From: Lytechinus pictus
Taxonomy: Eukaryota; Echinodermata; Echinoidea; Temnopleuroida; Toxopneustidae
Reading direction: 5' to 3'
NCBI RefSeq assembly: GCF_037042905.1
Contig: NW_026974140.1
Location: 17,348,001-17,412,000, forward strand
DNA length: 64,000 nt
Under the pieces are notes generated by a model that worked only from the letters and a program-made list of their open reading frames with translations, was not told the origin of the DNA and did no database searches. This document shows, piece after piece, positions 33,901 to 42,333 of this stretch (positions within the stretch are counted from its first letter, which is position 1; each line of letters opens with the position of its first letter). Position numbers and translations under genes: made by a program.

Positions 33901-35608
33901 CTCAGATCATGCAGATCCCATTTCACCTCACAAGGAAGTATAATTTATTGATTTAAACTGTATACACTCAAAGAACAACCAGAAACAGAGAGGAATAATT
34001 CCATTTGTCTCCAACGGAAGAACTAAGAAATCAGGTGCATATGTTACAAATACTTACAGGTTGTGTTTAATCCTGAATCACTTGGATTGAATGGTTCCTA
34101 GTGAACTTCTCTGAAGAAGTTTTTCCCCATCAGTAATGCATTTATCATTTTCTTCTCCTTTCTTAAAAAATGAATCAAACTGATAATTTCTACAGACACT
34201 GAACATAAATGAATACATTGACTTGTATTTTGTTGAAATAACTTCAATAGGGTACATGTAGGAAGCCTATAATAGAAAATAATGAGATAATTGATTTTCA
34301 CTCCTTACCTTGGAAGTTTAGATTGAAACACGATCTGTCAGTGCGTCCTTCATTGCTGGTCATACAACAAACATGTCCATCCAATTCATGATGGTTAGCC
34401 GAGATATGAAAGCCCTTCCTGGGGTCGTATCTATGGTAAAGGTGATCCGTAATATTCCTTCCGGTGTCACGTTGCACCAATGTTACATTGAGGTTGGGGC
34501 TAGTTGTCCGACATGGCAACAGGAATGGTTGCCCACGGTAAATATTGTTATGTGTCCATTCTGGTGGCACAAATAAGTGCTCTGTTTGTCGATAAGGATC
34601 CATGTGTTTTGGAGTGGCAAAAAAAAAACCAGATGAAAACGTGGTTAACAATAATCATTATATACGGCACATGTATTTCGAAGCAAAATTTATCTATATT
34701 ATGCATGGACCAATATAATTTATGTCCTTTATCTTCTTTTATTAATAAGCAAGTTACTAACCATTCAAGAAATATACAGGACACAAGTCTTAAAGATTGG
34801 GAATCGCATGATTAGAACACATTAAACGAAAACTGATTAAATAGTCAAGTTTTGTTTCGAAGTTAGTATTACTTACTTGGTGCCTAACCATCATTCCAAC
34901 ATGCTTACACTTGTTATAATCACCAATATAACTAATAAATATCAGGAAATAAGAAATTATTCATATACTTTACTGTAATCAGATGACGACATACCACATC
35001 TCATATCTACTTTAGATTCACACTGCATAATAAGTTAAAATATTAAATACTTAAAATCAGGCTACCTTTGTCATACAACGTTTTTAACAATAAGAAATGA
35101 TAATTATAAATCTAACATACAAAATACAAATTCTGTGCTGGAAAAATCAAATTATACCAAGTAGACCCCCATTTTTTTATATTATGTAGTTCGGGTCTTT
35201 CGACTGTGAGTTGGTTAAGTGAGTTGTGTGGGGGATTGGGTAAGTGGAAGGGACGAAAAGAAATGATTCTTGATTGCTACTTACCTGATGAGCTAATATA
35301 AACATAAACTTTTGCTGATGTTTCATTATTAATTTTGTTATCATATCTCTTGTATAAGCACCGATATCTTCCAGTGTCAATAACATCTGTACTTTGTATG
35401 GTGAGCACACTTGTGTGTCTCTTAGGATTACATCCTGAACAATGATCCTGTTCTATTGATATTCTTGTTCTTTCTATTCCATATGGATATATCCAATCCA
35501 GTCTGAAACCACCTTGACATCTGAGTTGTAGTGTATTACTGTGAGCTATGATGAGTGTTGAACCCTCAATGTCCAGACGGGGTGGGCCAACTTTGTTCAG
35601 AGGTAAAC
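8953..35608 (-). CDS. VEGFR: VEGF-receptor-type tyrosine kinase, 11 Ig-like domains (5' exon missing)
   Basis: I joined 24 coding exons on the minus strand; every splice phase agrees and they give 1,777 residues to the stop. Domains from the N-terminus: Ig1 (D1-like), Ig2 (D2), Ig3 (D3), Ig4 and Ig5 (both D1-like), Ig6 (D2), Ig7 (D3), Ig8-Ig11 (D4-D7), a transmembrane helix, juxtamembrane region, kinase N-lobe, a Gly/Ser-rich kinase insert, C-lobe, and a 223-residue tail. Kinase hallmarks are [33 protein letters not shown] and the activation-loop DIYSDPDYV, which is close to vertebrate VEGFR2. The receptor should bind a VEGF/PDGF-like ligand at the cell surface and autophosphorylate. In sea urchins the many-Ig VEGFR guides skeleton-forming cells (family knowledge). 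The signal-peptide exon is not found upstream. Introns are large, the biggest 7.8 kb. Confidence 0.93.
9140..9202. repeat. in-frame CAT/CAC microsatellite coding polyhistidine
   Basis: An imperfect ATG/TGG array on plus reads as His codons on minus, giving 9 and then 7 consecutive histidines in the receptor tail. Length variation between individuals is likely. Confidence 0.85.
9875..9980 (-). CDS. VEGFR: VEGFR-like exon: end of kinase C-lobe
   Basis: Flanked by GTCAACAG acceptor and CAG|GTGAGT donor. Encodes [16 protein letters not shown] and [12 protein letters not shown], the conserved final helices of the kinase. The first base completes the Ile of PIEIY with the preceding exon. Confidence 0.93.
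10402..10542 (-). CDS. VEGFR: VEGFR-like exon: kinase C-lobe
   Basis: Acceptor CCTTTCAG, donor AAAT|GTAAGC. Encodes [34 protein letters not shown] and [12 protein letters not shown], typical of class III/V receptor kinases. Confidence 0.93.
11011..11081 (-). CDS. VEGFR: VEGFR-like exon: activation segment end (P+1 loop)
   Basis: A 71-base exon between TCATTACAG and GTGAGT. Encodes [19 protein letters not shown] and IYSDV, the substrate-binding P+1 loop and APE motif. Confidence 0.93.
11508..11630 (-). CDS. VEGFR: VEGFR-like exon: catalytic and DFG loops
   Basis: A 41-codon phase-0 exon. It encodes [16 protein letters not shown] (catalytic HRD), ICDFGLARD (metal-binding DFG) and [13 protein letters not shown] with paired activation-loop tyrosines. 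All catalytic residues are present. Confidence 0.95.
12166..12473 (-). CDS. VEGFR: VEGFR-like exon: hinge, kinase insert, helix E
   Basis: Starts with [19 protein letters not shown] (hinge), continues with a kinase insert rich in Gly, Ser and Arg ([20 protein letters not shown]), and ends [20 protein letters not shown] split kinase is the hallmark of the PDGFR/VEGFR group. The insert carries VFEYMEKE with one tyrosine. Confidence 0.94.
12767..12877 (-). CDS. VEGFR: VEGFR-like exon: helix C and beta-4/5
   Basis: Encodes [18 protein letters not shown] and [19 protein letters not shown]. The Glu in LTELKML should pair with the ATP-binding Lys. The sequence closely follows vertebrate VEGFR order. 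Confidence 0.94.
13081..13252. mobile_element. MITE-like fold-back element, copy 1
   Basis: Ends are perfect 17-base inverted repeats (GTGGGTGTTTCATAAAG at 13081-13097 and its complement at 13236-13252). It lies in a VEGFR intron and shares its end sequence with the element at 17729-17898. No clear target-site duplication or transposase. Confidence 0.7.
14060..14164 (-). CDS. VEGFR: VEGFR-like exon: glycine-rich loop and ATP Lys
   Basis: Encodes [19 protein letters not shown] and TTVAVKMLK, that is, the GxGxxG nucleotide loop and catalytic lysine. Phase joins to KIG upstream and LKE downstream. Confidence 0.94.
14526..14664 (-). CDS. VEGFR: VEGFR-like exon: juxtamembrane region
   Basis: Acceptor TTGTTACAG, donor AATAG|GTCAGT. 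Encodes [18 protein letters not shown], then [19 protein letters not shown] and [19 protein letters not shown] is the conserved entry to this kinase class. Confidence 0.93.
15084..15211 (-). CDS. VEGFR: VEGFR-like exon: transmembrane helix
   Basis: Encodes a short stalk ([19 protein letters not shown]), then a hydrophobic span ([18 protein letters not shown]) and a basic stop-transfer sequence (KIKK). Phase-0 donor after AAAAAG. Confidence 0.92.
15829..16110 (-). CDS. VEGFR: VEGFR-like exon: Ig11 (D7-like)
   Basis: A complete Ig domain in one exon (phase 1-1): first Cys in [13 protein letters not shown], then [13 protein letters not shown] with the second Cys. It is the membrane-proximal Ig domain. 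Confidence 0.92.
16425..16715 (-). CDS. VEGFR: VEGFR-like exon: Ig10 (D6-like)
   Basis: A single-exon I-set Ig: [20 protein letters not shown], then [16 protein letters not shown]. Phase 1-1, so the domain can be duplicated or skipped without a frame change. Confidence 0.92.
17180..17402 (-). CDS. VEGFR: VEGFR-like exon: Ig9 second half (D5-like)
   Basis: Begins in phase 0 with WFVRRSRG and ends with [12 protein letters not shown] plus the final strand (VFTAVQVK). It completes the domain begun in the exon at 17974-18080. Confidence 0.9.
17729..17898. mobile_element. MITE-like fold-back element, copy 2
   Basis: Arms of about 50 bases (17730-17779 and 17849-17898) are reverse complements with roughly four mismatches and a loop of about 69 bases. 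Both share GTTTCATAAAG and AAGTTAAGA-type words with copy 1. Situated in a VEGFR intron. Confidence 0.75.
17974..18080 (-). CDS. VEGFR: VEGFR-like exon: Ig9 first half (D5-like)
   Basis: A 107-base exon encoding [18 protein letters not shown] and [17 protein letters not shown] with the first Ig cysteine. Donor AAG|GTAAGA. Confidence 0.88.
18505..18813 (-). CDS. VEGFR: VEGFR-like exon: Ig8 (D4-like)
   Basis: Encodes [19 protein letters not shown] and [13 protein letters not shown]. The usual Ig cysteines are absent around the W and Y cores, as is characteristic of D4 in PDGFR/VEGFR-family receptors, where this domain mediates receptor-receptor contacts (family knowledge). Single exon, phase 1-1. 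Confidence 0.9.
19117..19324 (-). CDS. VEGFR: VEGFR-like exon: Ig7 second half (D3-like, copy 2)
   Basis: Encodes [31 protein letters not shown] and [16 protein letters not shown]. Splits D3 at the same place as the first D3 copy (23474-23675). Confidence 0.9.
19871..20007 (-). CDS. VEGFR: VEGFR-like exon: Ig7 first half (D3-like, copy 2)
   Basis: Encodes [32 protein letters not shown] and [11 protein letters not shown]. The exon ends three residues after WDYP, exactly like the exon at 26347-26492. Confidence 0.9.
21326..21604 (-). CDS. VEGFR: VEGFR-like exon: Ig6 (D2-like, copy 2)
   Basis: Encodes [35 protein letters not shown] and [12 protein letters not shown]. This is the second copy of the ligand-binding D2-type domain; compare 34309-34581, which shares PC-x4-P-NVTL and YDP-GF. 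Confidence 0.9.
21916..22239 (-). CDS. VEGFR: VEGFR-like exon: Ig5 (D1-like, copy 3)
   Basis: A 324-base exon, the same length as the Ig1 exon. Encodes [48 protein letters not shown] and [14 protein letters not shown]. It carries a CxxC between the two Ig cysteines. Confidence 0.91.
22613..22939 (-). CDS. VEGFR: VEGFR-like exon: Ig4 (D1-like, copy 2)
   Basis: A 327-base exon. Encodes [51 protein letters not shown] and [14 protein letters not shown]. It is directly followed by another D1-like domain rather than by D2. The donor is slightly ambiguous in the last base; the chosen phase gives Asn at the joint. Confidence 0.9.
23474..23675 (-). CDS. VEGFR: VEGFR-like exon: Ig3 second half (D3-like, copy 1)
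   Basis: Encodes [36 protein letters not shown] and [14 protein letters not shown]. Acceptor TTTCACTTCAG, donor ATAG|GTAAGA. Confidence 0.9.
23676..26346. other. VEGFR intron, no further exon seen
   Basis: A 2.7-kb intron between the halves of Ig3. It holds a 12-base C run (25627-25638) inside a CT-rich patch (25515-25700). No additional Ig-coding exon is needed or seen. Confidence 0.7.
26347..26492 (-). CDS. VEGFR: VEGFR-like exon: Ig3 first half (D3-like, copy 1)
   Basis: Encodes [37 protein letters not shown] and SWDYPAEM. Acceptor TCCTACAG, donor GAGATG|GTAAGG, phase 1-0. Confidence 0.9.
30871..30902. repeat. C run plus (CT)n microsatellite
   Basis: Eleven C residues followed by about ten CT units. 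Confidence 0.9.
32697..32847. mobile_element. diverged fold-back element, probable third family member
   Basis: The left arm (TTTTATAAAGACTTACAA ... AACTACCATG) and right arm (CATGGTAGTTACAATAATG ... TTCTTTATGAAAAATG) are imperfect reverse complements over about 54 bases. The TTATAAAG end resembles copies 1 and 2. Lies in the 7.8-kb receptor intron. Confidence 0.5.
34309..34581 (-). CDS. VEGFR: VEGFR-like exon: Ig2 (D2-like, copy 1)
   Basis: Encodes [53 protein letters not shown] and [10 protein letters not shown]. The acceptor (CGACAAACAG|AG) is weak: the nearest T tract lies about 35 bases upstream. Phase and alignment to the second D2 copy support it. Confidence 0.87.
35285..35608 (-). 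CDS. VEGFR: VEGFR-like exon: Ig1 (D1-like, copy 1), first visible exon
   Basis: Encodes [52 protein letters not shown] and [14 protein letters not shown]. It begins with two bases of a split codon, so at least one more coding exon, expected to encode the signal peptide, lies upstream. Confidence 0.9.
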
Positions 35609-38600
35609 CTGGAACAGAAAATAAAATGACAAATTATTTATCTGATAAATAATATGACAAATCGGGTAGATCAAATGAATATTGTACATGTTCTGCTGTG
35701 ACACTGAAATATAAATGTAATAACCATGCGGCTAATATTATATTACATTGTACAATCATTCTCAAGAACGTCTTCCACTGTATTCCAGCATGAACTTACT
35801 AGGTCCCTGGGTTCTTTGCCAATATACAGTTTGATATATCAAAAATATTAATTTTATTACATAATATTCCTAATCACAAAATTCAAATATTTATTGAAAT
35901 TAAAACAAAATGAATGATTTTAATTCATTGTTCGTGGAAAATAAAATGTCTGTATTTAACAAATGTGAAAGTCTTCAACAGGGAAGTAAGATTGTTTTAC
36001 ACTTTCACGTGTTTAAGATTGACCCCTGCAAGGCAAGACTGTTTGAAATATAAACATATCTTCAGCAGATCGAGACTTGCTGGCTTACTACCGTAATCCA
36101 TTAGAGACACAAAACAGGGAAGATAGTTTGATACAGAGGCATGAACTGATGTACCATACAAGATCATGAAGATAGGATGTATACCAGGAAGTAATATTGC
36201 GTAATAGGGGGGGCAAGTGAATCTAAACATAACGATGTCCTATGGCATAAAATGTCACAGAACATAATACGAAGTACAAAATTATCCCACTCTCATTTTC
36301 AGACTGGATACATAGGCCTACCATATGTATAAATTTAATTTAATATCGATGTATATGTTACATTACAAATGAACAAGACAGCAAAGCACAAGGGTAAATT
36401 GTAAGTACGTACGCTATGATTAATTTAAATTTATTTTTTCAGTTATTTTTTCTGTTGTTTTCTATTGTGACTATACAATCATTTTGTTGTTGTTGTTGTT
36501 GACAAATCACAGAATGTTAACGTGTCAGACATTCAAAGGCATCCATAATGATAGTAATATATTATTTTCACAATGGTAATGGTCATCATGATGGTCAAGG
36601 TAGTAAGATGGTCAGTTCTGTGGTCATTAGGGTAAGTAATGTCAAAAACATGAACCCACTTGATTTATTGAAGGAGGAAGTAATTTAGTTCTGACCTATA
36701 GGATATAACCATCCTGAAAAACAGTCGTGTCTTTCATCAACAACATATATGGCAGATCATAAATCATGTGAAAACGGATTTGATAAATCATAAGTTCAAC
36801 CCCAAAATGGAACAAATATAGACAATAAATTAGTTGTATCGAGTGCCTCTCTTGCTTCTTACAAACAATTAACTGATTTGAAGAAAAAAAAGTCACAGCA
36901 TAACACTGAAAATTTCTTCCAAATTAGATTTAAAATTTACACACAAAAAATAAGCTCACTTTTTATGTTCTATTCCCCTTTCTCATTCAAATGTTTTTAT
37001 TTCTCAATTTCAGTTTTAATTTCATTTTTTCTATATTTATTAGAATCAACTTGACGGTAGGGTGAACCTCACTTTTCTTGATATTTCGTGGGGGATCGGA
37101 GGATAACTCTTCTATGGACAAAATGGTTTAAATATTCCACCTATTAAACAATGGGTAAGTGGATCTAGACCCATTATATTTTATGATTTGATAAATGCAA
37201 CATAAACAGGGATTTGATTTGGCAGCTCTACATGAATAGTATGGTAGTATAGTATAAACATTCGTCCTGGGTAATATTCCACATACATGTAGACCACTAA
37301 CAAAGAGGACAATGTTTTCCAAAACAGGATGCCAGCTCAAGGGGTGATAAATTTGATTATTCGTCACATAATTTCAAGTCAGTGAACAGAACATAGGTCA
37401 ATACTATCATGAATTTAGATATACTCTACATGCAATGTATATCTCTAATCATGATAATATACTGGTAATGACAGAAGGACACTCTAATTCAAAGTAATGG
37501 GGCGATAAAAAAAAAGAGAATTTGTGACTGAAGCCCATCAGATAGGTTCCATCAAATATCCATGCAAACTAACTTTTCGTGATGAGGCCTAAGAGTTATA
37601 ACTTATATAGTTTATCATTAGGCCTACATGATAGAGTTCATAATTTAATCAAGATTGATTTTTCTTTATGTTGTTTGGAGGGTTGAGTTTCATTTTTCTC
37701 GGATATGTTTGTTTTTATTATCATTATTACATTGAAATGTACTTCTCATGAAATACAACTGCGTGCATAACAGGTCGCTTGTCATCAGCACTACATCAAG
37801 GCTCTTCATGTCTAGTTCTACGAAAGAAGATTTAAACATGTTAAAGTTAAACACAAGAAGCCAACATAATTTTCCAGCTTGTGCCGAGGATTTTCCTCAA
37901 ATAAATGGCATGTAACCATATTCCTGCACTCCAGGAAGAAATAGGATACCTTAAAATGGTCCTAGATAACTCGCTTCCTGGACCGCTCCTAATTGGGTCC
38001 AGCATGGGTTCCATCCTAGACCTCTATCTGATATCAGCAGTGTAATTGGATAGAGGATCTATACCAAGCAGCGAAGTTATGTTGTAACATAAGTACAGCT
38101 CCGTGATTCCATTCATAAAGATATATGTTTGTAAACAACAGCAATAATATATTGAGACACAATGATATGACAGCTGCATTGTTTCGTTCGCTATTTTTGT
38201 TAACTGAATACTTACAAGTAAATCGGCATTACCCCCTATACTCTTCCTGAAACCAACAGGGACTTCAATTTAATATTACTATAAATCATTTGTTCTGTTG
38301 CAGACGTGCAGTAATAAACATAAAACAATGTCACTGTGAGTGCTGAATAGATTGTTCTATAAATTGCCGGTAACAAACGGATACCCCTTTTCAAATATCT
38401 TTAGCTTATCAAGTTGAATGATTATCTGTATTATAGGACATTCTAGTGTTAATGTAGTTATTCATTCATTATAAACTAAATGTTATTTATTTACTAATAT
38501 TCATATTTCTTAACAGGACATGGTTTTGATGAATGTTATATATTATGTTCATGATACGTCCTCGAAATATCGGCGGTTTCTAGTTTTTGCGTGAACAAGG

Positions 38601-39778
38601 GTGAATATAGGTTGCCCAATAAAAAAAAAACCAGGCAAGATTTTTCATCACTGTATATCTTCATATTAAAAAAAGTCATTTTGTAAGTGGGCAACGGTGA
38701 AAGTATGTATTTTAGCATTGTACACACACTGATATAATCAGCATTAATCGGGTACTATTGTACTGACAATATTCAGATTGGGAGGTACTTGGAAATTGAT
38801 CGCCAAATGTTGCAGAAGAGTTCATTGCCAACAATCAAGTCTGACAGAACCTGCTTGAAGGCAGGTCTCAACACACAGGGTATTGGAATATATAACCTAA
38901 TATGATTATGAAAGGTTTCCCCTCGTCTGGAAAACCACAACCAACTGCAAGACAAACGCTTTCGGGGTAATAAGCTTCTAAATAGGTGGTGGATGGGTGA
39001 CAATTTACCCCCTGAAGTATGATAATTGGCTGGTAATGGGAGAAAGAACGGGAATATATTTCGAAAGACCAGTCCCAGCCCATTACTGGATGGTGAGTGA
39101 TACGAATTAGAAACAACCTGTTTCAAATTTAATTCTTCAACATCAACAACAAGAAGATCGGTGGGCTTTAAAGACGCTATGCAGAAACACAGCGGGCCTG
39201 TAAAGACATGGATACTTGATATCTGTACGTCCAAACTACACGATGAAATGAAATCCGGGGGTCAGAAATGAGACGCAATTTGGACCCTAAAGCAGAAATC
39301 AACTATAAGAAATAAATACATGTATGATATTGGAAAAACATATATAATGTTGTAATAACTTTAGTTCTATTTAATATAACCATCATTCTAGGGGTTTTAA
39401 ATGTCCTATATAAAATATATTTATTGAACCATAAACTATGGAATCATATAATAAAGATAAAAGTAAAGTAGAATTCAGAGTGTAAGTATCAGAGAAGTAG
39501 GGTAAATCTTTTACTAGGAATTATAAGAATTTAATAAAGGTCGGCATAATCATATTCATATCGGAATATACCATCATTACAATCCCTCAAACAACACAAG
39601 TTGAGAGGAACAGTAGGCTAACTGGTCATTTTGAACAACATAAGGAAGTCAAGCATTACCATTAACTGAGACAAGAAAAAATAAAGAATTATAATTTATG
39701 GAGTAAAATAAACAGGTCCTATTTTGGAAGGTAATAGGAAATTCACGTTGACACAAAGAGGTCAATAAAGAAGTGTGT

Positions 39779-39814
<36 letters not shown>

Positions 39815-42253
39815 TGCGAGCGGGAGAGATATATTTACGTGTAGTTGGACGTTGGACATGGAAACGAGAATGGGGGGGGGGGGAGAAAAACGGAAAGGAC
39901 ATTAGACAACAGAGAAAGGAATATGACCAGAAAGGGAAAGAGAGGAAGAAGAAAAGGCAAAGACAGCTCCAGACAGAGAAAGATAAAAATGGGGATTGTC
40001 AGCCAAGGATATCCTAATGACTGACATACCGGAAACTCAAAGGTTTAATGATCAACACCATTTTCCCCTTTGCTTTCTTCCAATTAAAGTCCACCATGAT
40101 ACATTTCATTAATATCTGCCTCCAGTCGCAGACACAACAACGAAACTGACTCCAAAAGTCCAAAACTCATTCGAACTCTGGTCTAGTTGTAGTTTATTGT
40201 GACAGGTATCTCTAACAGGACAATTTGTCAGCTCGTTTGACACTCAAACATTTATACCTGACTGGGAATAATCAATAATGACTGTAATATTGTTTTATCA
40301 TTAAAACAGGAGGAAAGTGCCAACATAGGAAACATAAAAATTTGAATGCAATGTTTAAATAGGCCCTATTTGGCTTTCCTTAACTTTAACTTAGAGCAAG
40401 ACCATGACCCAAGTTACCGGACTTCATATCTCTCATCAGTCAAGTGACTGAAAATTAATCAACTACCTCAGTAAATATATACACGTCTGAAAAATCCAAT
40501 CACAAAAATAAACACACACTACTTTCTTCTTCTTCTGATTATACAGGCTACCGTCTGGTGTATTATCGTACCATTGAAAGAAAATCACTCGAGCATACAG
40601 GCTACACGTAACTTATGTATTGACTATTAATAAGGCCTAATAAATAGTTCAGTGCGTCAGTGCATTGGAGCTATTATAACCCGATCATTGAATAGCATAT
40701 CACTCACTCCCACCACAATTACGTGTAGCCCATGCAGTGTGCTACAACTGCTGCTGTATGTTTCTGTTTTGACTATTGCATGTTGGGGCTAGAATGTTTG
40801 CTTTTGGAGACAGTCATGTTGTATAGCTTTAATATATCCTGCCAGGATGTAAGTACAAGCGTTATTTTGAAAATACTCTGAAAATTATCTATAAAAGTGA
40901 AGAAAATGCGCAAAGGTGTTTTAGTATTCGGGTCGCATCGCATTGGCTTCCAATGCTGCCATGGCGACATTGTATTGATAGTCTTGTAAGCAAACCGCTT
41001 GTGGCACATTCACATCTAGATGATTCCTTACTTACAGTATAAAATCGTTTTTATTTTGAGGTTGTTGAATTCTTGCTTATGTTCATGAATTAGCATACTT
41101 GCAACTGATAGATAAAATGTAGTTTGAGTGGGTTTTTCATGCCCGAATGTTATAAGACTTTGGTTAAAGTTATCAGAATTAAGACTAACTATTTTTGACG
41201 ACGGCAAATGCGAACGCCACGAAAGGCGCGCTTGCTAATTTTTGTGTTGCGAAAACGTGTTTAATACTGCAAAATGCAAGTCTATAATTCTACGCAAAAA
41301 TTGGGCAAAATGATGATATCTTATTACAGGCTATCAATTCATGTATTTTAATTCTAATCCCTATGACCATAAGAGGTGTATTATAATAATGATGTAAACA
41401 ATTATTTCAACTGATGTCATATACATAAAAGAATTTGAGATCGAAGACAACATATTTATATCGAGATTACAGTGCTTAAACAATCATTATTTTAAACAAT
41501 TTGACGATTTTAATTTATGAAGTAAAAAACACATTCAATTGGAGGGAGGGGATTCTATTGCCGAGCCAGGAACCTGACCATTGATGAAAACCAAATAGGG
41601 TTCGATTCCCGGTAAGGTATGGAAGTGGATATGTTGGGAAGAACGAACGAGCATAGTGCTGAATATGTTATTGAAATCGATTTAAAGTAAAGATTTTATG
41701 ATATTTTCAAATTTTGCTTATCTAAAAAAACAAAGTAAAATTTGCACATTACTATCGGTGTGCAGAAATAGGCACTGTATTTTAAATATCAAGTATTTCC
41801 ATTTTGGGATAATTATGTCAAAATTGACTTCGTGCGTCAAAGGATATGTTAAGAAATCATTAATAATAAACGAAGAGAGTTTTTATCACGAACGTTATTA
41901 GAATAGGAAAATTTAATATTGAAATAGTATACAAAAGAAATAGTGTGTAACATCATTGGCTTCGTCGTTTCATGTGCCATATCCGATGTTAATGAAATGC
42001 TGAATGTTATGCTTGTTTTGGGGTTTCCCTTTTTTTATTCAAATCAAATTGTAGTTTGGGTTGACTCGACCTTTCTTTGAGCAAGAAAAGTATCCCTATT
42101 GTTCTTCAAATAATATTACAATTAAATTGAAATTCTATGGGCATTAGTCGTATTAACGAGTGCACGAAGTTGTTTTTCTTTGTATACATTTACATTCGAT
42201 TAAATTTTTATTTTGAAGTTATATTTATGGTTGATTTCATTTGTTTTTTTCAG
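35609..42253. other. region between Ig1 exon and TIR gene: no supported exon
   Basis: It should contain, or lead to, the receptor's signal-peptide exon and promoter on minus and the TIR gene's promoter on plus. I found neither with confidence. A CpG-richer patch sits at about 41,185-41,265. Repeats: (TTG)n at 36485-36500, (GA)n at 39782-39809 and a 12-base G run at 39872-39883. A 153-codon minus-strand ORF at 38773-39234 has no recognisable features. Confidence 0.5.
39782..39809. repeat. (GA)14 microsatellite
   Basis: A clean GA dinucleotide run followed about 60 bases later by a 12-base G run. Confidence 0.95.
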
Positions 42254-42333
42254 ATTGAATAGGAAGACTACAGCGGCGTCAGCGATCCAATGGAATTCAG
42301 GATTTAGAATCCTATCAACGATTCATTGTCAAG
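42254..42333 (+). other. 5' UTR part of the TIR gene's coding exon
   Basis: A strong acceptor (TTTGTTTTTTTCAG) ends at 42253, so an upstream non-coding exon is likely. An in-frame TGA at 42256-42258 shows that the protein cannot extend 5' of the chosen ATG within this exon. The ATG context AAGATGG is favourable. Confidence 0.65.

Larger units (their letters stand above)
26493..34308. other. 7.8-kb VEGFR intron
   Basis: AT-rich, with GA-rich tracts (26500-26770, 29900-30110), a 10-base G run (27312-27321), a C run followed by (CT)n (30871-30902) and a fold-back element (32697-32847). Long minus-strand ORFs here, for example 29769-30296, are Phe/Ser/Leu-rich products of the pyrimidine strand and not genes. 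Confidence 0.7.

Noticed and set aside
34504..34815. 103-codon plus-strand ORF over the Ig2 exon
   Set aside because: It is antisense to a well-supported coding exon and has no features of its own.
38773..39234. 153-codon minus-strand ORF, considered as a receptor 5' exon
   Set aside because: The start is not signal-peptide-like enough, there is no good donor in the required phase, and no recognisable motif.
41599..41609. GGTTCGATTCC, a perfect tRNA B-box-like word
   Set aside because: The T-stem pairs only partly, no A-box lies at the right distance and no acceptor stem can be formed. At most a SINE remnant.
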